From NCBI GenBank assembly GCA_003484265.1, contig DNDO01000243.1, forward strand, positions 1-6,634: 6,634 bases of DNA. The letters run 5' to 3'. The DNA comes from Anaerolineae bacterium. GTDB lineage: Bacteria > Chloroflexota > Anaerolineae > Anaerolineales > Villigracilaceae. The notes below the pieces were generated by a model. That model was not told the origin of the DNA. It worked only from the letters and a program-made list of their open reading frames with translations, and did no database searches. Shown here piece after piece: positions 1 through 6,382 of the stretch. Positions within the stretch are counted from its first letter, which is position 1; every line of letters begins with the position of its first letter. Position numbers and translations under genes: made by a program.

Positions 1-1094
1 TCGCAGTTATTCAGCGGTAAAACAAGCGCGCCGTCATTGGAGCCGTAGACAGGCATTTCGCCAGTTTGGGGATCAATGAGGCGGGAGAGGCAGGTGATAG
101 AGTTCGCAACTGATCGTTTGAGTTCTGTAGAAAGTGGAATGTGGTTTATATCGCCGATGCGAATCGCATAGAGATAAATATGAAGGATGAATCGATGGTA
201 GTTGAGGGAGTACATGGAGTAACTGCCATCGTGGAGGATTTGATTGGCAGCCTCCTCTTCGAGAATTCGTTTTCCTAATGATAAATATTTTTCGCCGTGA
301 TTGAGTTCGGGAAAGAGCAATCCGACCACCCATAAGCCGAAAGCCTCGCTGATGGTGTGATTGCTTCTTGTGGAAATGGCGTAACCAATGTTCTTATATA
401 TCCGATCTGCTTGAGCAGCGATATAAAGAGTGAATTGTTCTATTCGTTCAGGAGTTGAAGAGGGAGAGTCAACAAAGTGTCTGTAGCCGAACGTCCATGC
501 CATGAGGCGCAGGGCGATCTCCTGTCCGTCCATCCAATTGGGACCAGTGTTGGGAGGGTTGTGTTTTGCCCAATCTTCGACGAGGGTCCAAAAGGCTTCG
601 GGATATTTTTCGTCCTGGGAGGAGACGTAGGCGCGGACGAGGGTGTAGACGAAGGCGAAACGGTTGGGTTCCCAGATGAATTTGATATCGGCAGAGGAAT
701 CATGAGGGATTTGAGACCAATGCTTATACGGATCGAGATTTGAGTCAGTGACATAATCATGGTGCCAAATGGGAGGAAAGCTTGTTTGGATGAATTGGTG
801 GGAGAAGTATTTTATTTCGCCTTTGAGAAGGCGGTCTGCTTCGTCGATGGCGGTTTGGGGATTCCAAGGGGCGTTGATTAGGTGTGGTTTCGATCCGAGC
901 GGGAAAAACGCCCGCTCCATTCGACTCCCTGGGTTACCAGTTATGTATTTTTTATAATCTTTCCACTCACCCTTCGGCATTTGCAAACGGATGATGCCTG
1001 TGCGGAGTCGGAAGGAGTAGGCAAGGCGAAAGAGCGTCCAACGCGGACCAAGTTCTCGGAAGAGGGAGGCGAATGCTCGGAGTCTAGATAACAT
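1..1094 (-). CDS. Heparinase II/III family protein (polysaccharide lyase-like), N-terminal part, truncated by window edge
   Basis: The minus-strand frame is open from an ATG at 1094-1092 to the left edge, giving 364 codons with no stop. It was read by direct translation. The protein resembles the helical N-terminal toroid of heparinase II/III and alginate-lyase families. Residues 138-146 read KFIWEPNRF, 185-195 NWMDGQEIALR, 244-251 SNHTISEA, 289-302 DGSYSMYSLNYHRF and 350-356 YGSNDGA, all in the family order. In characterised PL17 and related lyases an Asn-His pair and a Tyr about 55 residues later are catalytic. N245-H246 and Y299 fit that spacing, so the active site seems intact in the part visible. 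Such proteins cleave uronic-acid polysaccharides or act in cell-surface polysaccharide clusters; the substrate cannot be told. There is no signal peptide. The start has no Shine-Dalgarno sequence. An in-frame stop about 21 bases upstream leaves only a TTG (1109) as an alternative. Confidence 0.85.
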   Translation of the reverse strand, partial: MLSRLRAFASLFRELGPRWTLFRLAYSFRLRTGIIRLQMPKGEWKDYKKYITGNPGSRMERAFFPLGSKPHLINAPWNPQTAIDEADRLLKGEIKYFSHQFIQTSFPPIWHHDYVTDSNLDPYKHWSQIPHDSSADIKFIWEPNRFAFVYTLVRAYVSSQDEKYPEAFWTLVEDWAKHNPPNTGPNWMDGQEIALRLMAWTFGYRHFVDSPSSTPERIEQFTLYIAAQADRIYKNIGYAISTRSNHTISEAFGLWVVGLLFPELNHGEKYLSLGKRILEEEAANQILHDGSYSMYSLNYHRFILHIYLYAIRIGDINHIPLSTELKRSVANSITCLSRLIDPQTGEMPVYGSNDGALVLPLNNC

Positions 1095-1123
1095 TTTGGG
1101 AGGAGGCAATCCAAATCATAGTT

Positions 1124-1206
1124 TGTCATTTCGAAGGAGCGACAGCGACTGAGAATTCTTTATATGCAACAAAAGATTTCTCCTCGTTTCACTCGTCGAA
1201 ATGACA
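1124..1206. repeat. Palindromic intergenic element with TGTCATTTCGA / TCGAAATGACA ends
   Basis: A perfect 11-bp inverted pair, TGTCATTTCGA at 1124-1134 and TCGAAATGACA at 1196-1206, bounds an 83-bp element. A second, inner pair (GAGAATTCTT at 1151-1160 and AAGATTTCTC at 1173-1182, 9 of 10 matching) nests inside it, so the whole element can fold into one long imperfect hairpin. It lies between the end of the YitT gene and the start of the heparinase gene, both on the minus strand, so it would be transcribed from any read-through. From memory, elements with GTCATTTCGA ends and an internal AGATTTCTC are scattered in many environmental genomes. That makes a MITE-like or REP-like repeat more likely than a gene-specific regulator. 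It has no T-tract, so it is not a classical terminator. Confidence 0.7.
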
Positions 1207-1224
1207 TAGGATGTTGGGGTTGTA

Positions 1225-2112
1225 TTACGACTTCAACGGTCTAAACCCTTCACCCAACGCTTCATGTGCATACCCAATCACCATGAACGCGCGCGGATCC
1301 ACTTCATTGACGATGGCTTTCAGCCTCGATACCTCTGCGCGTGTGATGACAACATATAATACGGGGCGGTCTGCGCCTGTGAACGCGCCCGTCCCTTCGA
1401 GGACGGTGACGCCGCGTATCAGTCCCTCGAGAATGCGTTCTGATACTTCTTCGGGTTTGCCTGTGACGATCATCGCCGTGCGGACGGTCCCGCCGCCTTC
1501 GAGCGTGGTCTCCGCGACAAGTCCGCTGACGTAGAGGGCGATCATCGCGTAGAGCGCTTCCTTCCAACCGAAGACAAATCCCGCGCCGAGGATGACGGCA
1601 GTATCCACCATGAGATAACTTTGAGTCATCGAAATGCCTCGCCAGTTATTGAGGATGCGTGCAAGGATGTCCGATCCGCCGCTGGTGCCGCGCGCGCGAT
1701 AGACCAGTCCATAGCCGATCCCGCTGACGATGGCTCCATACAACGAGTTGAGGAAGATGTCACCCTGCAGGTCGGCGATGAGCGCGGTCCCTGCACCGTC
1801 CGCGGCGAAGAGCGGAGTTCTCAATAATAGGTCTGTCAATATCGAATACGTGACAATGGAGGTCGCTGTCCGCAAGGCGAAGTGATATCCGCCGAGGAAG
1901 CGCCAGCCGAGAGCGAACAACGGACCGTTGCCGATCAAAATCATCAAGCCGATGGGCCAGTCCGTGTAAAAGTTGATCAACTGTGCGATGCCGCTCACGC
2001 CTCCCGAGGCGAGGTTGGCAGGGACGAAGAACAGGCGCAGGGATATTGCCTGTATAGATGCGGCGATAATGATCAATGCATAATCGCGGATGGTGGGGAA
2101 GTAATTTTTCAT
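1225..2112 (-). CDS. YitT family membrane protein (YitT membrane domain plus C-terminal DUF2179)
   Basis: This is a 295-aa integral membrane protein of the YitT family. The N-terminal two thirds carry about five to six hydrophobic segments (roughly residues 11-29, 53-70, 80-97, 119-138, 166-182 and 185-200). Family signatures are PANLASGGVSGIA (31-43) and ARGTSGGSDILARI (140-153). The C-terminal soluble domain (about 212-285) has the DUF2179 pattern, beginning MIVTGKPEEVSERI and ending PRAFMVI. Length is normal for the family. Function is not established; members are thought to be transporters or regulators at the inner membrane. I chose ATG 2112 because MKNYFPTIRDYALIII is the usual family beginning. 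A GTG at 2160 would add 16 polar residues and would start 8 bases after the upstream dehydrogenase stop. Neither start has a clear Shine-Dalgarno sequence. It is probably co-transcribed with the dehydrogenase. Confidence 0.9.
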   Translation of the reverse strand: MKNYFPTIRDYALIIIAASIQAISLRLFFVPANLASGGVSGIAQLINFYTDWPIGLMILIGNGPLFALGWRFLGGYHFALRTATSIVTYSILTDLLLRTPLFAADGAGTALIADLQGDIFLNSLYGAIVSGIGYGLVYRARGTSGGSDILARILNNWRGISMTQSYLMVDTAVILGAGFVFGWKEALYAMIALYVSGLVAETTLEGGGTVRTAMIVTGKPEEVSERILEGLIRGVTVLEGTGAFTGADRPVLYVVITRAEVSRLKAIVNEVDPRAFMVIGYAHEALGEGFRPLKS

Positions 2113-2168
2113 ATTTTTATCTATTTGGTGGTTTCCATACGCCTTCGGCCACTCAACCACCGAATTAT

Positions 2169-3053
2169 TTATGGGATTTCCACTCCCGACAATTTCTCGA
2201 TCACACCCACGACCGCAGAGTTATCCAATTCGCCCATGCCGGTGTCGATCATTTGCTGGAAGAGTTTCGTGTTTTCGGTCGTGCTCGATATGGGAATGTC
2301 GTATTCCTTCGCGGTATCCAGGACGATACCCAAATCCTTTAATTGCATATAGGCTTTGAAACCGGGGCTGCGATTGCCGTCGAACAAGCGCGGCGGTTTG
2401 ACATCCAACGTCCAGCACTGCGCAGCGCCGGCTTTGATGGCTTCGACAACCTTGCGCGGATCGACTCCCGCCTTCTTCGAGAAGACGAGCAGTTCACCCA
2501 TCGCCACCATCTGCGCGGCGACCATGATCTGGTTCGCGGCTTTCGCAACCTGTCCTGCCCCCGCATCGCCGACGTGCGTGATCGTTTTGCCCATTGCCTG
2601 AAAGACCGGCATTGCCTTTTCCAGCGCGGATGCATCACCGCCGACCATGATTGTCAACGTTCCGTTCTTCGCGCCAATGTCCCCGCCCGAAACCGGCGCA
2701 TCCAAGGCAAACACATCCTGCGCTGACAATTTTTCGGCGATCATGCGCGCCGAAGCTGGTTTGATCGTGGAATTGTCCACGTAAACGAGACCGTGATGTG
2801 CACCCTCGATAATTCCCTTTTCGCCAAGCACAACCTTTTCCACGTCCGGTGTATCGGGGAGGTTGGTGAAGATGATGTCCACTTGCGCGGCGACGCCAGC
2901 CGGCGTGGATGCGGCGATCGCACCTTCCGCAACGAGTTCGTCCACTGCGGCGCGCGAGCGGTTATGAATGAAAAGAGGAAAGCCTGCCTTGAGAATATTG
3001 CGCGCAATTGATTTGCCCATTAATCCCAGACCGATGTATCCGACTTTGAGCAT
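2169..3053 (-). CDS. NAD(P)-dependent beta-hydroxyacid dehydrogenase (HIBADH / tartronate semialdehyde reductase family)
   Basis: This 294-aa protein is full length for the beta-hydroxyacid dehydrogenase family, which reversibly oxidises beta-hydroxyacids such as 3-hydroxyisobutyrate, D-glycerate (tartronate semialdehyde reductase) or related C4 acids in the cytoplasm. The Rossmann nucleotide loop GLGLMG is at residues 8-13. The substrate-binding signature DAPVSGGDIGAKNGTL is at 118-133. The catalytic-lysine motif GAGQVAKAANQ is at 165-175, with K171 the expected catalytic residue and N174-Q175 following. The helical C-terminal domain contains the conserved LKD at 238-240. The residue after the second beta strand is Asn (N31 in HNRS), followed by R32. 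In this family an N-R pair there often goes with NADPH use, which is inference. Substrate cannot be assigned from sequence alone. The ATG is supported by AGGAG five bases upstream. The YitT gene follows closely on the same strand. Confidence 0.92.
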   Translation of the reverse strand: MLKVGYIGLGLMGKSIARNILKAGFPLFIHNRSRAAVDELVAEGAIAASTPAGVAAQVDIIFTNLPDTPDVEKVVLGEKGIIEGAHHGLVYVDNSTIKPASARMIAEKLSAQDVFALDAPVSGGDIGAKNGTLTIMVGGDASALEKAMPVFQAMGKTITHVGDAGAGQVAKAANQIMVAAQMVAMGELLVFSKKAGVDPRKVVEAIKAGAAQCWTLDVKPPRLFDGNRSPGFKAYMQLKDLGIVLDTAKEYDIPISSTTENTKLFQQMIDTGMGELDNSAVVGVIEKLSGVEIP

Positions 3054-3058
3054 GGTGT

Positions 3059-3063
3059 CTCCT
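3059..3063 (-). promoter_or_regulatory. Ribosome binding site of the dehydrogenase gene
   Basis: The minus strand reads AGGAG, five bases before the ATG at 3053. This is one of the few clear Shine-Dalgarno sequences in the left half and fixes the start. Confidence 0.7.
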
Positions 3064-3083
3064 AACTGTAAATGAATTTGGAG

Positions 3084-3089
3084 ATTATA
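3084..3089 (-). promoter_or_regulatory. Probable -10 box of the dehydrogenase / YitT transcript
   Basis: The minus strand carries a perfect TATAAT about 30 bases before the start codon, which would give a leader of roughly 25 nt including the AGGAG site. No good -35 box is found 16-18 bp upstream; the best candidates there are GCTTTA or CTTTAG. The promoter would therefore be weak, activator-dependent or not sigma70. The 18-bp palindrome begins 26 bases further upstream. Confidence 0.45.
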
Positions 3090-3115
3090 ACCGCCCCTTC
3101 CGCGGCTAAAGCGGC

Positions 3116-3159
3116 ACCTCCCCCAAATACGACAGATGTTCGTCGTATTTGGGGGAGGT
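3116..3159. repeat. Perfect 18-bp inverted repeat with 8-base loop
   Basis: Left arm ACCTCCCCCAAATACGAC (3116-3133) is matched exactly by its reverse complement at 3142-3159, with loop AGATGTTC. It lies between the end of the SIMPL gene and the promoter of the dehydrogenase gene. The stem is strong enough to stop polymerase or protect an mRNA end, but neither side has a T-tract. The C-rich/G-rich arms with AAAT in the middle resemble dispersed CCTCCCCC...GGGGGAGG hairpins seen in many environmental genomes, so a REP-like repeat is equally likely. Confidence 0.8.
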
Positions 3160-3173
3160 TGCTGGGGGGCAAA

Positions 3174-3202
3174 GAACCTGCTCCTTGTTCAGAAGCAGGT
3201 TC
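3174..3202 (-). terminator. Terminator-like hairpin after the SIMPL gene
   Basis: On the minus strand a perfect 9-bp stem, GAACCTGCT paired with AGCAGGTTC around an 11-base loop, begins 24 bases after the SIMPL stop codon and is followed by TTTG. The short T-tract makes it a weak intrinsic terminator. Position and stem both suit the end of a single-gene transcript, possibly together with the larger palindrome just beyond it. Confidence 0.5.
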
Positions 3203-3226
3203 AAATTAAGTCAGACGCGCGGCGGG

Positions 3227-3955
3227 TTACTTGATCTCGTATGTAACACTGACGGTTACAGTGAAGGTCAACTGTCCCGGTTGGATCGGCACAGCCGCTT
3301 CTGCCGCTGCTCCGCCGCCACCGCCTTTGCCGTCAAACATCGGGTAGGGCTGGTTGTCGTAAAAGGCGATGCCGTGAATTTCACCGAGTTCCACGCCGGC
3401 GGCATCGGCGAGTTCCTGTGCCTTGACCTTTGCATCCTTCACAGCATCGGCGCGGGCGCTCTCGAGAGCCTTATCCTTGTCCGCAACATCGAATTGGATG
3501 CTGTTGACGGTGTTGGCTCCCGCCGCGATGACGGTATCGAGCAGTTCGCCGAGCTTGTCCAGATCGCGCACGGTAACATATACGGTGTTATCCACCACAT
3601 AGGTCTTCTCGCCGGTGGGTGTGCCGGTGAGCGGGTCGTAACGCTCCTGGGGCCAGATGCTGAAGTTGGTCGTGCGGATGTCCTTGGCATCAATGCCGAA
3701 GTCGCGCAGCGCCTCGATCATGGTCTGGACTTGAACGTTGTTCTCTTCCACAGCCTCCGCAGCCGAAGGCTTTTGGGTGTTCACGCCCAGATAGATGTAG
3801 GCGATGTCCGGTACCAGGTTGGCCGTCCCTGCGCCCGAAACATTGATGGTGCGGACGGGGAGGGGTGCCGCCTGATTGACGGTCGTAGGTCCGCAGGCGC
3901 TCACGAGAAGAGCGGCCAGGGCTACTATTGAAACGATCAATACTTTTTTATTCAT
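3227..3955 (-). CDS. SIMPL (DUF541) domain-containing lipoprotein
   Basis: This 242-aa secreted lipoprotein has the SIMPL/DUF541 fold. Residues 1-20 are a signal peptide (MNKK, then a hydrophobic core) ending in the lipobox VSAC, with lipidated C21. The domain follows at about 36-242. VSGAGTANLVPDIAYIYLGV (39-58) is the family opening, TVRDLDKLGELLDTVIAAG (128-146) the middle, AVKDAKVKAQELADAAGV (171-188) the helix, and PGQLTFTVTVSVTYEI (226-241) the closing strand. A glycine run (211-215) sits in a loop before the last strands. Members are periplasmic or cell-surface proteins related to Brucella BP26 and E. coli YggE; the biochemical role is unclear, with oxidative-stress links reported for YggE. 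The ATG is supported by AAGGAG nine bases upstream. It is transcribed divergently from nurA and appears to be a single-gene unit. Confidence 0.93.
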   Translation of the reverse strand: MNKKVLIVSIVALAALLVSACGPTTVNQAAPLPVRTINVSGAGTANLVPDIAYIYLGVNTQKPSAAEAVEENNVQVQTMIEALRDFGIDAKDIRTTNFSIWPQERYDPLTGTPTGEKTYVVDNTVYVTVRDLDKLGELLDTVIAAGANTVNSIQFDVADKDKALESARADAVKDAKVKAQELADAAGVELGEIHGIAFYDNQPYPMFDGKGGGGGAAAEAAVPIQPGQLTFTVTVSVTYEIK

Positions 3956-3964
3956 GGTTATATA

Positions 3965-3970
3965 CTCCTT
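3965..3970 (-). promoter_or_regulatory. Ribosome binding site of the SIMPL gene
   Basis: The minus strand reads AAGGAG nine bases before the ATG at 3955, the strongest Shine-Dalgarno match in the window. No convincing -10/-35 pair for this gene was found in the intergenic region. Confidence 0.75.
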
Positions 3971-4028
3971 TTGATGATGAACCTCGCAGATAAGACGCCG
4001 CCCATTTCCAAAAGTTCCTCATTTCTTC

Positions 4029-4057
4029 TTGAATTTTGGGCAGTTTGCCTGTACAAT
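4029..4057 (+). promoter_or_regulatory. Sigma70-like promoter of the nurA operon
   Basis: TTGAAT at 4029-4034 and TACAAT at 4052-4057 are separated by 17 bp, each differing from the consensus by one or two bases. Transcription would start near 4064, about 22 bases before the nurA ATG, so the leader is short. This is the only good promoter pair in the divergent 3956-4085 region. Confidence 0.6.
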
Positions 4058-4085
4058 TCTGGCACATTTGTTCTAATGGGAAGCC

Positions 4086-5276
4086 ATGCCAATAGACTAT
4101 CAGCAAATCTACGAAAAGATACAAGAGATCGGCAAAGGCGCGCGCGAACGAAAGAAGACTTTGGAAGAGAGACGAACCAAAGCGCGCGAATTGCTGAATA
4201 CCTACGCGTCTGAACTGGATGCGCTGCGTTCCAAAGTGGATTCTGCCAAAGCGGTTGACCAAAACATCCGCTGTGCACTCCCGCTCGATGAGCCGCTCGC
4301 TTCCTCCTACCCCCCGCCTGATTCAGTTATCCAAGCCACCCTGATCGCCGCTGACGGTTCGCAGATCAACCCAGACCGTCACGGAGCGATACAGTTTTCT
4401 CTGGTTAATGTCGGCGCGATCATCATGAGGCTTAACTCCGGCGAAGCGCCTAAAATCTCCACAGAGAGCGAACTCCTCTACGGCGAAGAGCTTCTACCCA
4501 ACGGGATACCGCTTTCAGACGGCATGGTCGCTCTCAAAAGGGATGTCGCCGAGCGCACCAAATTGGATGAGTTATCCAAGGGCATCAAGGGTCCCATCGT
4601 TTCGTTTACAGATGGTCCCATCGAGTTATGGGGTGCGAAGGGTGAAGATGCTAAATCTTATGAAGAATACACAAAAAAATATATGGGTGTTCTTTCACGT
4701 TTGCAATCACGCGGAGTCATTACCGCAGGTTATGTAGATAAACCATCCGCCGACCTGGTTCTTCGTCTATTGGAAATCATGATGGCGGACAACGACCAAC
4801 TCCAAAAACTGCGGGAATTCCATCCATTGCGCGGCGTAAGTGACCGCTGGCTCTATGGCGAAAGGGAAAATCCGCTATTGCCGCCCGGGCATCGTTCGGC
4901 GGTTTTCCATATCCAATCAAGCTCAGAGAAGAACTATAAGGGTGTCCTGTCATTACATTTCTTCTATCTAAACGTCGGCACGGAGGGACATCCCTGGCCC
5001 GTGCGAGTCGAAGTCCCCAGGTGGGTCGTGGATGATAAGGGGAAGTTGGATTTGTTACACGGAGTTCTTGTCGAGCAATGCCGCATGATGGGAGGAAAGC
5101 CTTATCCCTATTTACTTAATCGCGCTCATGAAATTGCTGTAGTCAAGCATGAAGAGAAACAACAAATAGAGAAAATGCTTGCGATGGAAATCAGAAAACA
5201 AGGCGAAGATCTTGATGATTTATCCAATAAACAAGTAGGTAAAGATTCTCTTGCAGGTGGCAGAAAGAGGTATTAA
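4086..5276 (+). CDS. nurA: NurA-family nuclease
   Basis: This 396-aa protein has the NurA domain. NurA nucleases act with the HerA ATPase to resect DNA ends in archaea and some bacteria. An N-terminal charged helix, likely coiled coil, covers about 5-57. The metal-binding DGS motif is at 90-92 (LIAADGSQI). Further family motifs are FTDGPIELWG (174-183, D176), AGYVDKPSADLVLRLL (214-229, D218), VEVPRWV (308-314) and the C-terminal LNRAHEIAVV (344-353, H348). The acidic residues expected for the metal site are therefore present. The tail beyond 355 is charged and probably flexible. The ATG has only a weak GGGAAG upstream but lies in the right place after the promoter. The stop overlaps the next gene's ribosome-binding region, with 2 bases between the genes. 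The HAS-barrel protein and HerA-type ATPase downstream support the assignment. Confidence 0.88.
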   Translation: MPIDYQQIYEKIQEIGKGARERKKTLEERRTKARELLNTYASELDALRSKVDSAKAVDQNIRCALPLDEPLASSYPPPDSVIQATLIAADGSQINPDRHGAIQFSLVNVGAIIMRLNSGEAPKISTESELLYGEELLPNGIPLSDGMVALKRDVAERTKLDELSKGIKGPIVSFTDGPIELWGAKGEDAKSYEEYTKKYMGVLSRLQSRGVITAGYVDKPSADLVLRLLEIMMADNDQLQKLREFHPLRGVSDRWLYGERENPLLPPGHRSAVFHIQSSSEKNYKGVLSLHFFYLNVGTEGHPWPVRVEVPRWVVDDKGKLDLLHGVLVEQCRMMGGKPYPYLLNRAHEIAVVKHEEKQQIEKMLAMEIRKQGEDLDDLSNKQVGKDSLAGGRKRY

Positions 5277-5278
5277 TT

Positions 5279-5872
5279 ATGACAACTTATGAAATTGGTC
5301 GTCTTTTACGAGCTGGCACTACTGGCTTTGTTGCTGGCTGTCGTGTATCGCAACTATCTATTCCTTCATTTGGCTCACTTGTAGTCGCTGAACCTGAGGG
5401 GAATGAGAACTACAAAATTTACGGTCTTATCCATGATATTCATATTGATGACGACGGGCTTGTACGTCAATTAGTGACATCAGAAAATGTTTCAGATGCG
5501 GTGATGAATGATAATCGCGTAAACCGCATCGTGCCTGTCGAGATGTCCGTGCTGGCGGTGGGGTACGAACAGGATGGGAAGATATTTCATCTGCTTCCCC
5601 CGCGTCCGCCGTTGAGTTTGGATGTGATCTACAAGTGTGATGAGAAGGATATTGCACGCTTCACGGAGAGGTTCGGGTATTTCCGTCACATTTTGAACGC
5701 GAAGGATGCACCGATCGGTGATGTGATGGCGGCGCACATCCTGCAGGCGCAGTCCGCGCACAAGGATAAGGGCTGGCAGGAGCGAGCGACGCAGGAAGTG
5801 ATCACGCTGCTGCGGGATGATTACCCGACATTGATGGCGGTGTTGGGGGCGTTGAGCGATGTTAGTGTGTAA
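5279..5872 (+). CDS. Stand-alone HAS-barrel protein of the NurA-HerA operon
   Basis: This 197-aa protein has no named function that I know. Residues 1-67 look like a HAS barrel (the HerA-ATP synthase N-terminal barrel). IGRLLRAGTTGFVAGC is followed by FGSLVVAEPEGNENYKIYGL, the same pattern as the VGGG...GAFVVIQSGEWNYYGIV start of the ATPase encoded at 6477. The rest (about 80-197) is a mixed, mostly helical domain with MSVLAVGYEQDGKI, a proline-rich LLPPRPPLSLDVIY (residues 111-124) and a C-terminal helix bundle. It has no Walker motifs, signal or membrane segment. It lies 2 bases after nurA, with AAAGAGG eight bases before the ATG, so translation is likely coupled. I infer an adaptor or inhibitor in the HerA-NurA complex. 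The first about 240 bases are near 42% GC with A/T-ending codons, and the rest is near 57% with G/C-ending codons. Confidence 0.85.
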   Translation: MTTYEIGRLLRAGTTGFVAGCRVSQLSIPSFGSLVVAEPEGNENYKIYGLIHDIHIDDDGLVRQLVTSENVSDAVMNDNRVNRIVPVEMSVLAVGYEQDGKIFHLLPPRPPLSLDVIYKCDEKDIARFTERFGYFRHILNAKDAPIGDVMAAHILQAQSAHKDKGWQERATQEVITLLRDDYPTLMAVLGALSDVSV

Positions 5873-5877
5873 TTTTT

Positions 5878-5956
5878 ACCACGAAGGGTCACAAAGGAGC
5901 ACGAAGGAAAACCAATAGATCTTAAAATCTTTGTGACCCTTTGTCTCCTTTGTGGT
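5878..5956. repeat. CACRAAGG palindrome, copy 1
   Basis: The left arm (5878-5907) and right arm (5929-5956) pair as a long imperfect stem of about 28 bp with one bulge, around an A/T-rich loop that itself contains AGATCTTAAAATCT. The left arm is three tandem 10-base units, CACGAAGGGT, CACAAAGGAG and CACGAAGGAA; the right arm holds the reverse complement. It starts six bases after the stop of the HAS-barrel gene and ends 18 bases before the next ATG. It is related to the copy at 6383-6462. Confidence 0.85.
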
Positions 5957-5964
5957 TGATTAAA

Positions 5965-5969
5965 GAGGA
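5965..5969 (+). promoter_or_regulatory. Ribosome binding site that fixes the GxxExxY start
   Basis: GAGGA lies four bases before the ATG at 5974. An in-frame TTG at 5941 would give a longer protein, but its first residues would be encoded by the right arm of the palindrome and it has no ribosome binding site of its own. Confidence 0.7.
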
Positions 5970-5973
5970 AATT

Positions 5974-6375
5974 ATGCAAAAGAGAATCTATGCTCCTGTT
6001 CCTCCAGATGTGGAAAAAGTTGGCAAGGCGGTGTTGGATGCGGCGTTCAAGGTTCATACTGCTCTTGGACCTGGGTTGCTTGAATCCGTTTATGAGACGT
6101 GTACAAAATTCGAGTTAACCGAAAGCGGATTAAGCGCACCGACTCAGGTCGGATTGCCAGTTACGTATCGCGGTATCAAAATGGACGCTGGACTCAAGCC
6201 CGACATGATCGTGAACGATTGCGTCATTGTAGAGTTTAAGTCTGTGGAAACGATGCATCCTATTTTCGATGCGCAGTTGATTACATATTTGAAGTTGACG
6301 GGAATTCGATTGGGGTTCTTGATCAACTTTAACGTTGTGCATTTGAAAGACGGGATTAAGCGGATGGTTGTGTGA
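5974..6375 (+). CDS. GxxExxY-family protein with PD-(D/E)XK nuclease motif
   Basis: This small 133-aa protein has the motif that names the GxxExxY family (PDDEXK_3): GLLESVY at residues 34-40. The nuclease core follows: KPD with D77, then VEFKS with E87 and K89 (E-x-K), then DAQLITYLKLTG (99-110) with Q101. The PD-(D/E)XK catalytic set (E37, D77, E87, K89, Q101) is therefore complete. The length is typical, about 120-140 aa. The family has no established function; a nuclease acting on DNA or RNA is the inference. The gene sits between two copies of the same palindrome, inside an operon where the HAS-barrel gene and the HerA-type ATPase would otherwise be adjacent. That points to insertion of a separate cassette rather than a functional member of the operon. 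The start is ATG 5974, preceded by GAGGA. Confidence 0.9.
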   Translation: MQKRIYAPVPPDVEKVGKAVLDAAFKVHTALGPGLLESVYETCTKFELTESGLSAPTQVGLPVTYRGIKMDAGLKPDMIVNDCVIVEFKSVETMHPIFDAQLITYLKLTGIRLGFLINFNVVHLKDGIKRMVV

Positions 6376-6382
6376 AGATTCA

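Noticed and set aside
440..760. A 106-codon minus-strand frame, and the frames at 73-333 and 941-1129, as separate genes
   Set aside because: All lie inside the heparinase-family frame on the same strand in other frames and are low-complexity Ser/Pro/Thr translations.
2113..2160. GTG start for the YitT protein, adding 16 residues
   Set aside because: The added residues are polar, unlike the usual family N-terminus, and there is no Shine-Dalgarno sequence. It is not excluded, since it would start 8 bases after the upstream stop.
1882..2352. A 156-codon plus-strand frame spanning the YitT / dehydrogenase junction
   Set aside because: It runs antisense across two well-supported genes and their boundary, with no motif and no ribosome binding site.
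3149..3931. A 260-codon open frame on the plus strand opposite the SIMPL gene
   Set aside because: It is antisense to a gene with a clear lipobox and family motifs. Its start lies inside the 18-bp palindrome and its product resembles nothing I recognise; it is a GC-skew shadow.
4036..4057. TTGGGC as the -35 box of the nurA promoter
   Set aside because: It is only 10 bp from TACAAT. TTGAAT at 4029 gives the standard 17-bp spacing.
5941..5973. N-terminal extension of the GxxExxY protein from a TTG at 5941
   Set aside because: The extra residues would come from the right arm of the palindrome. The ATG at 5974 has its own GAGGA and gives the usual family length.
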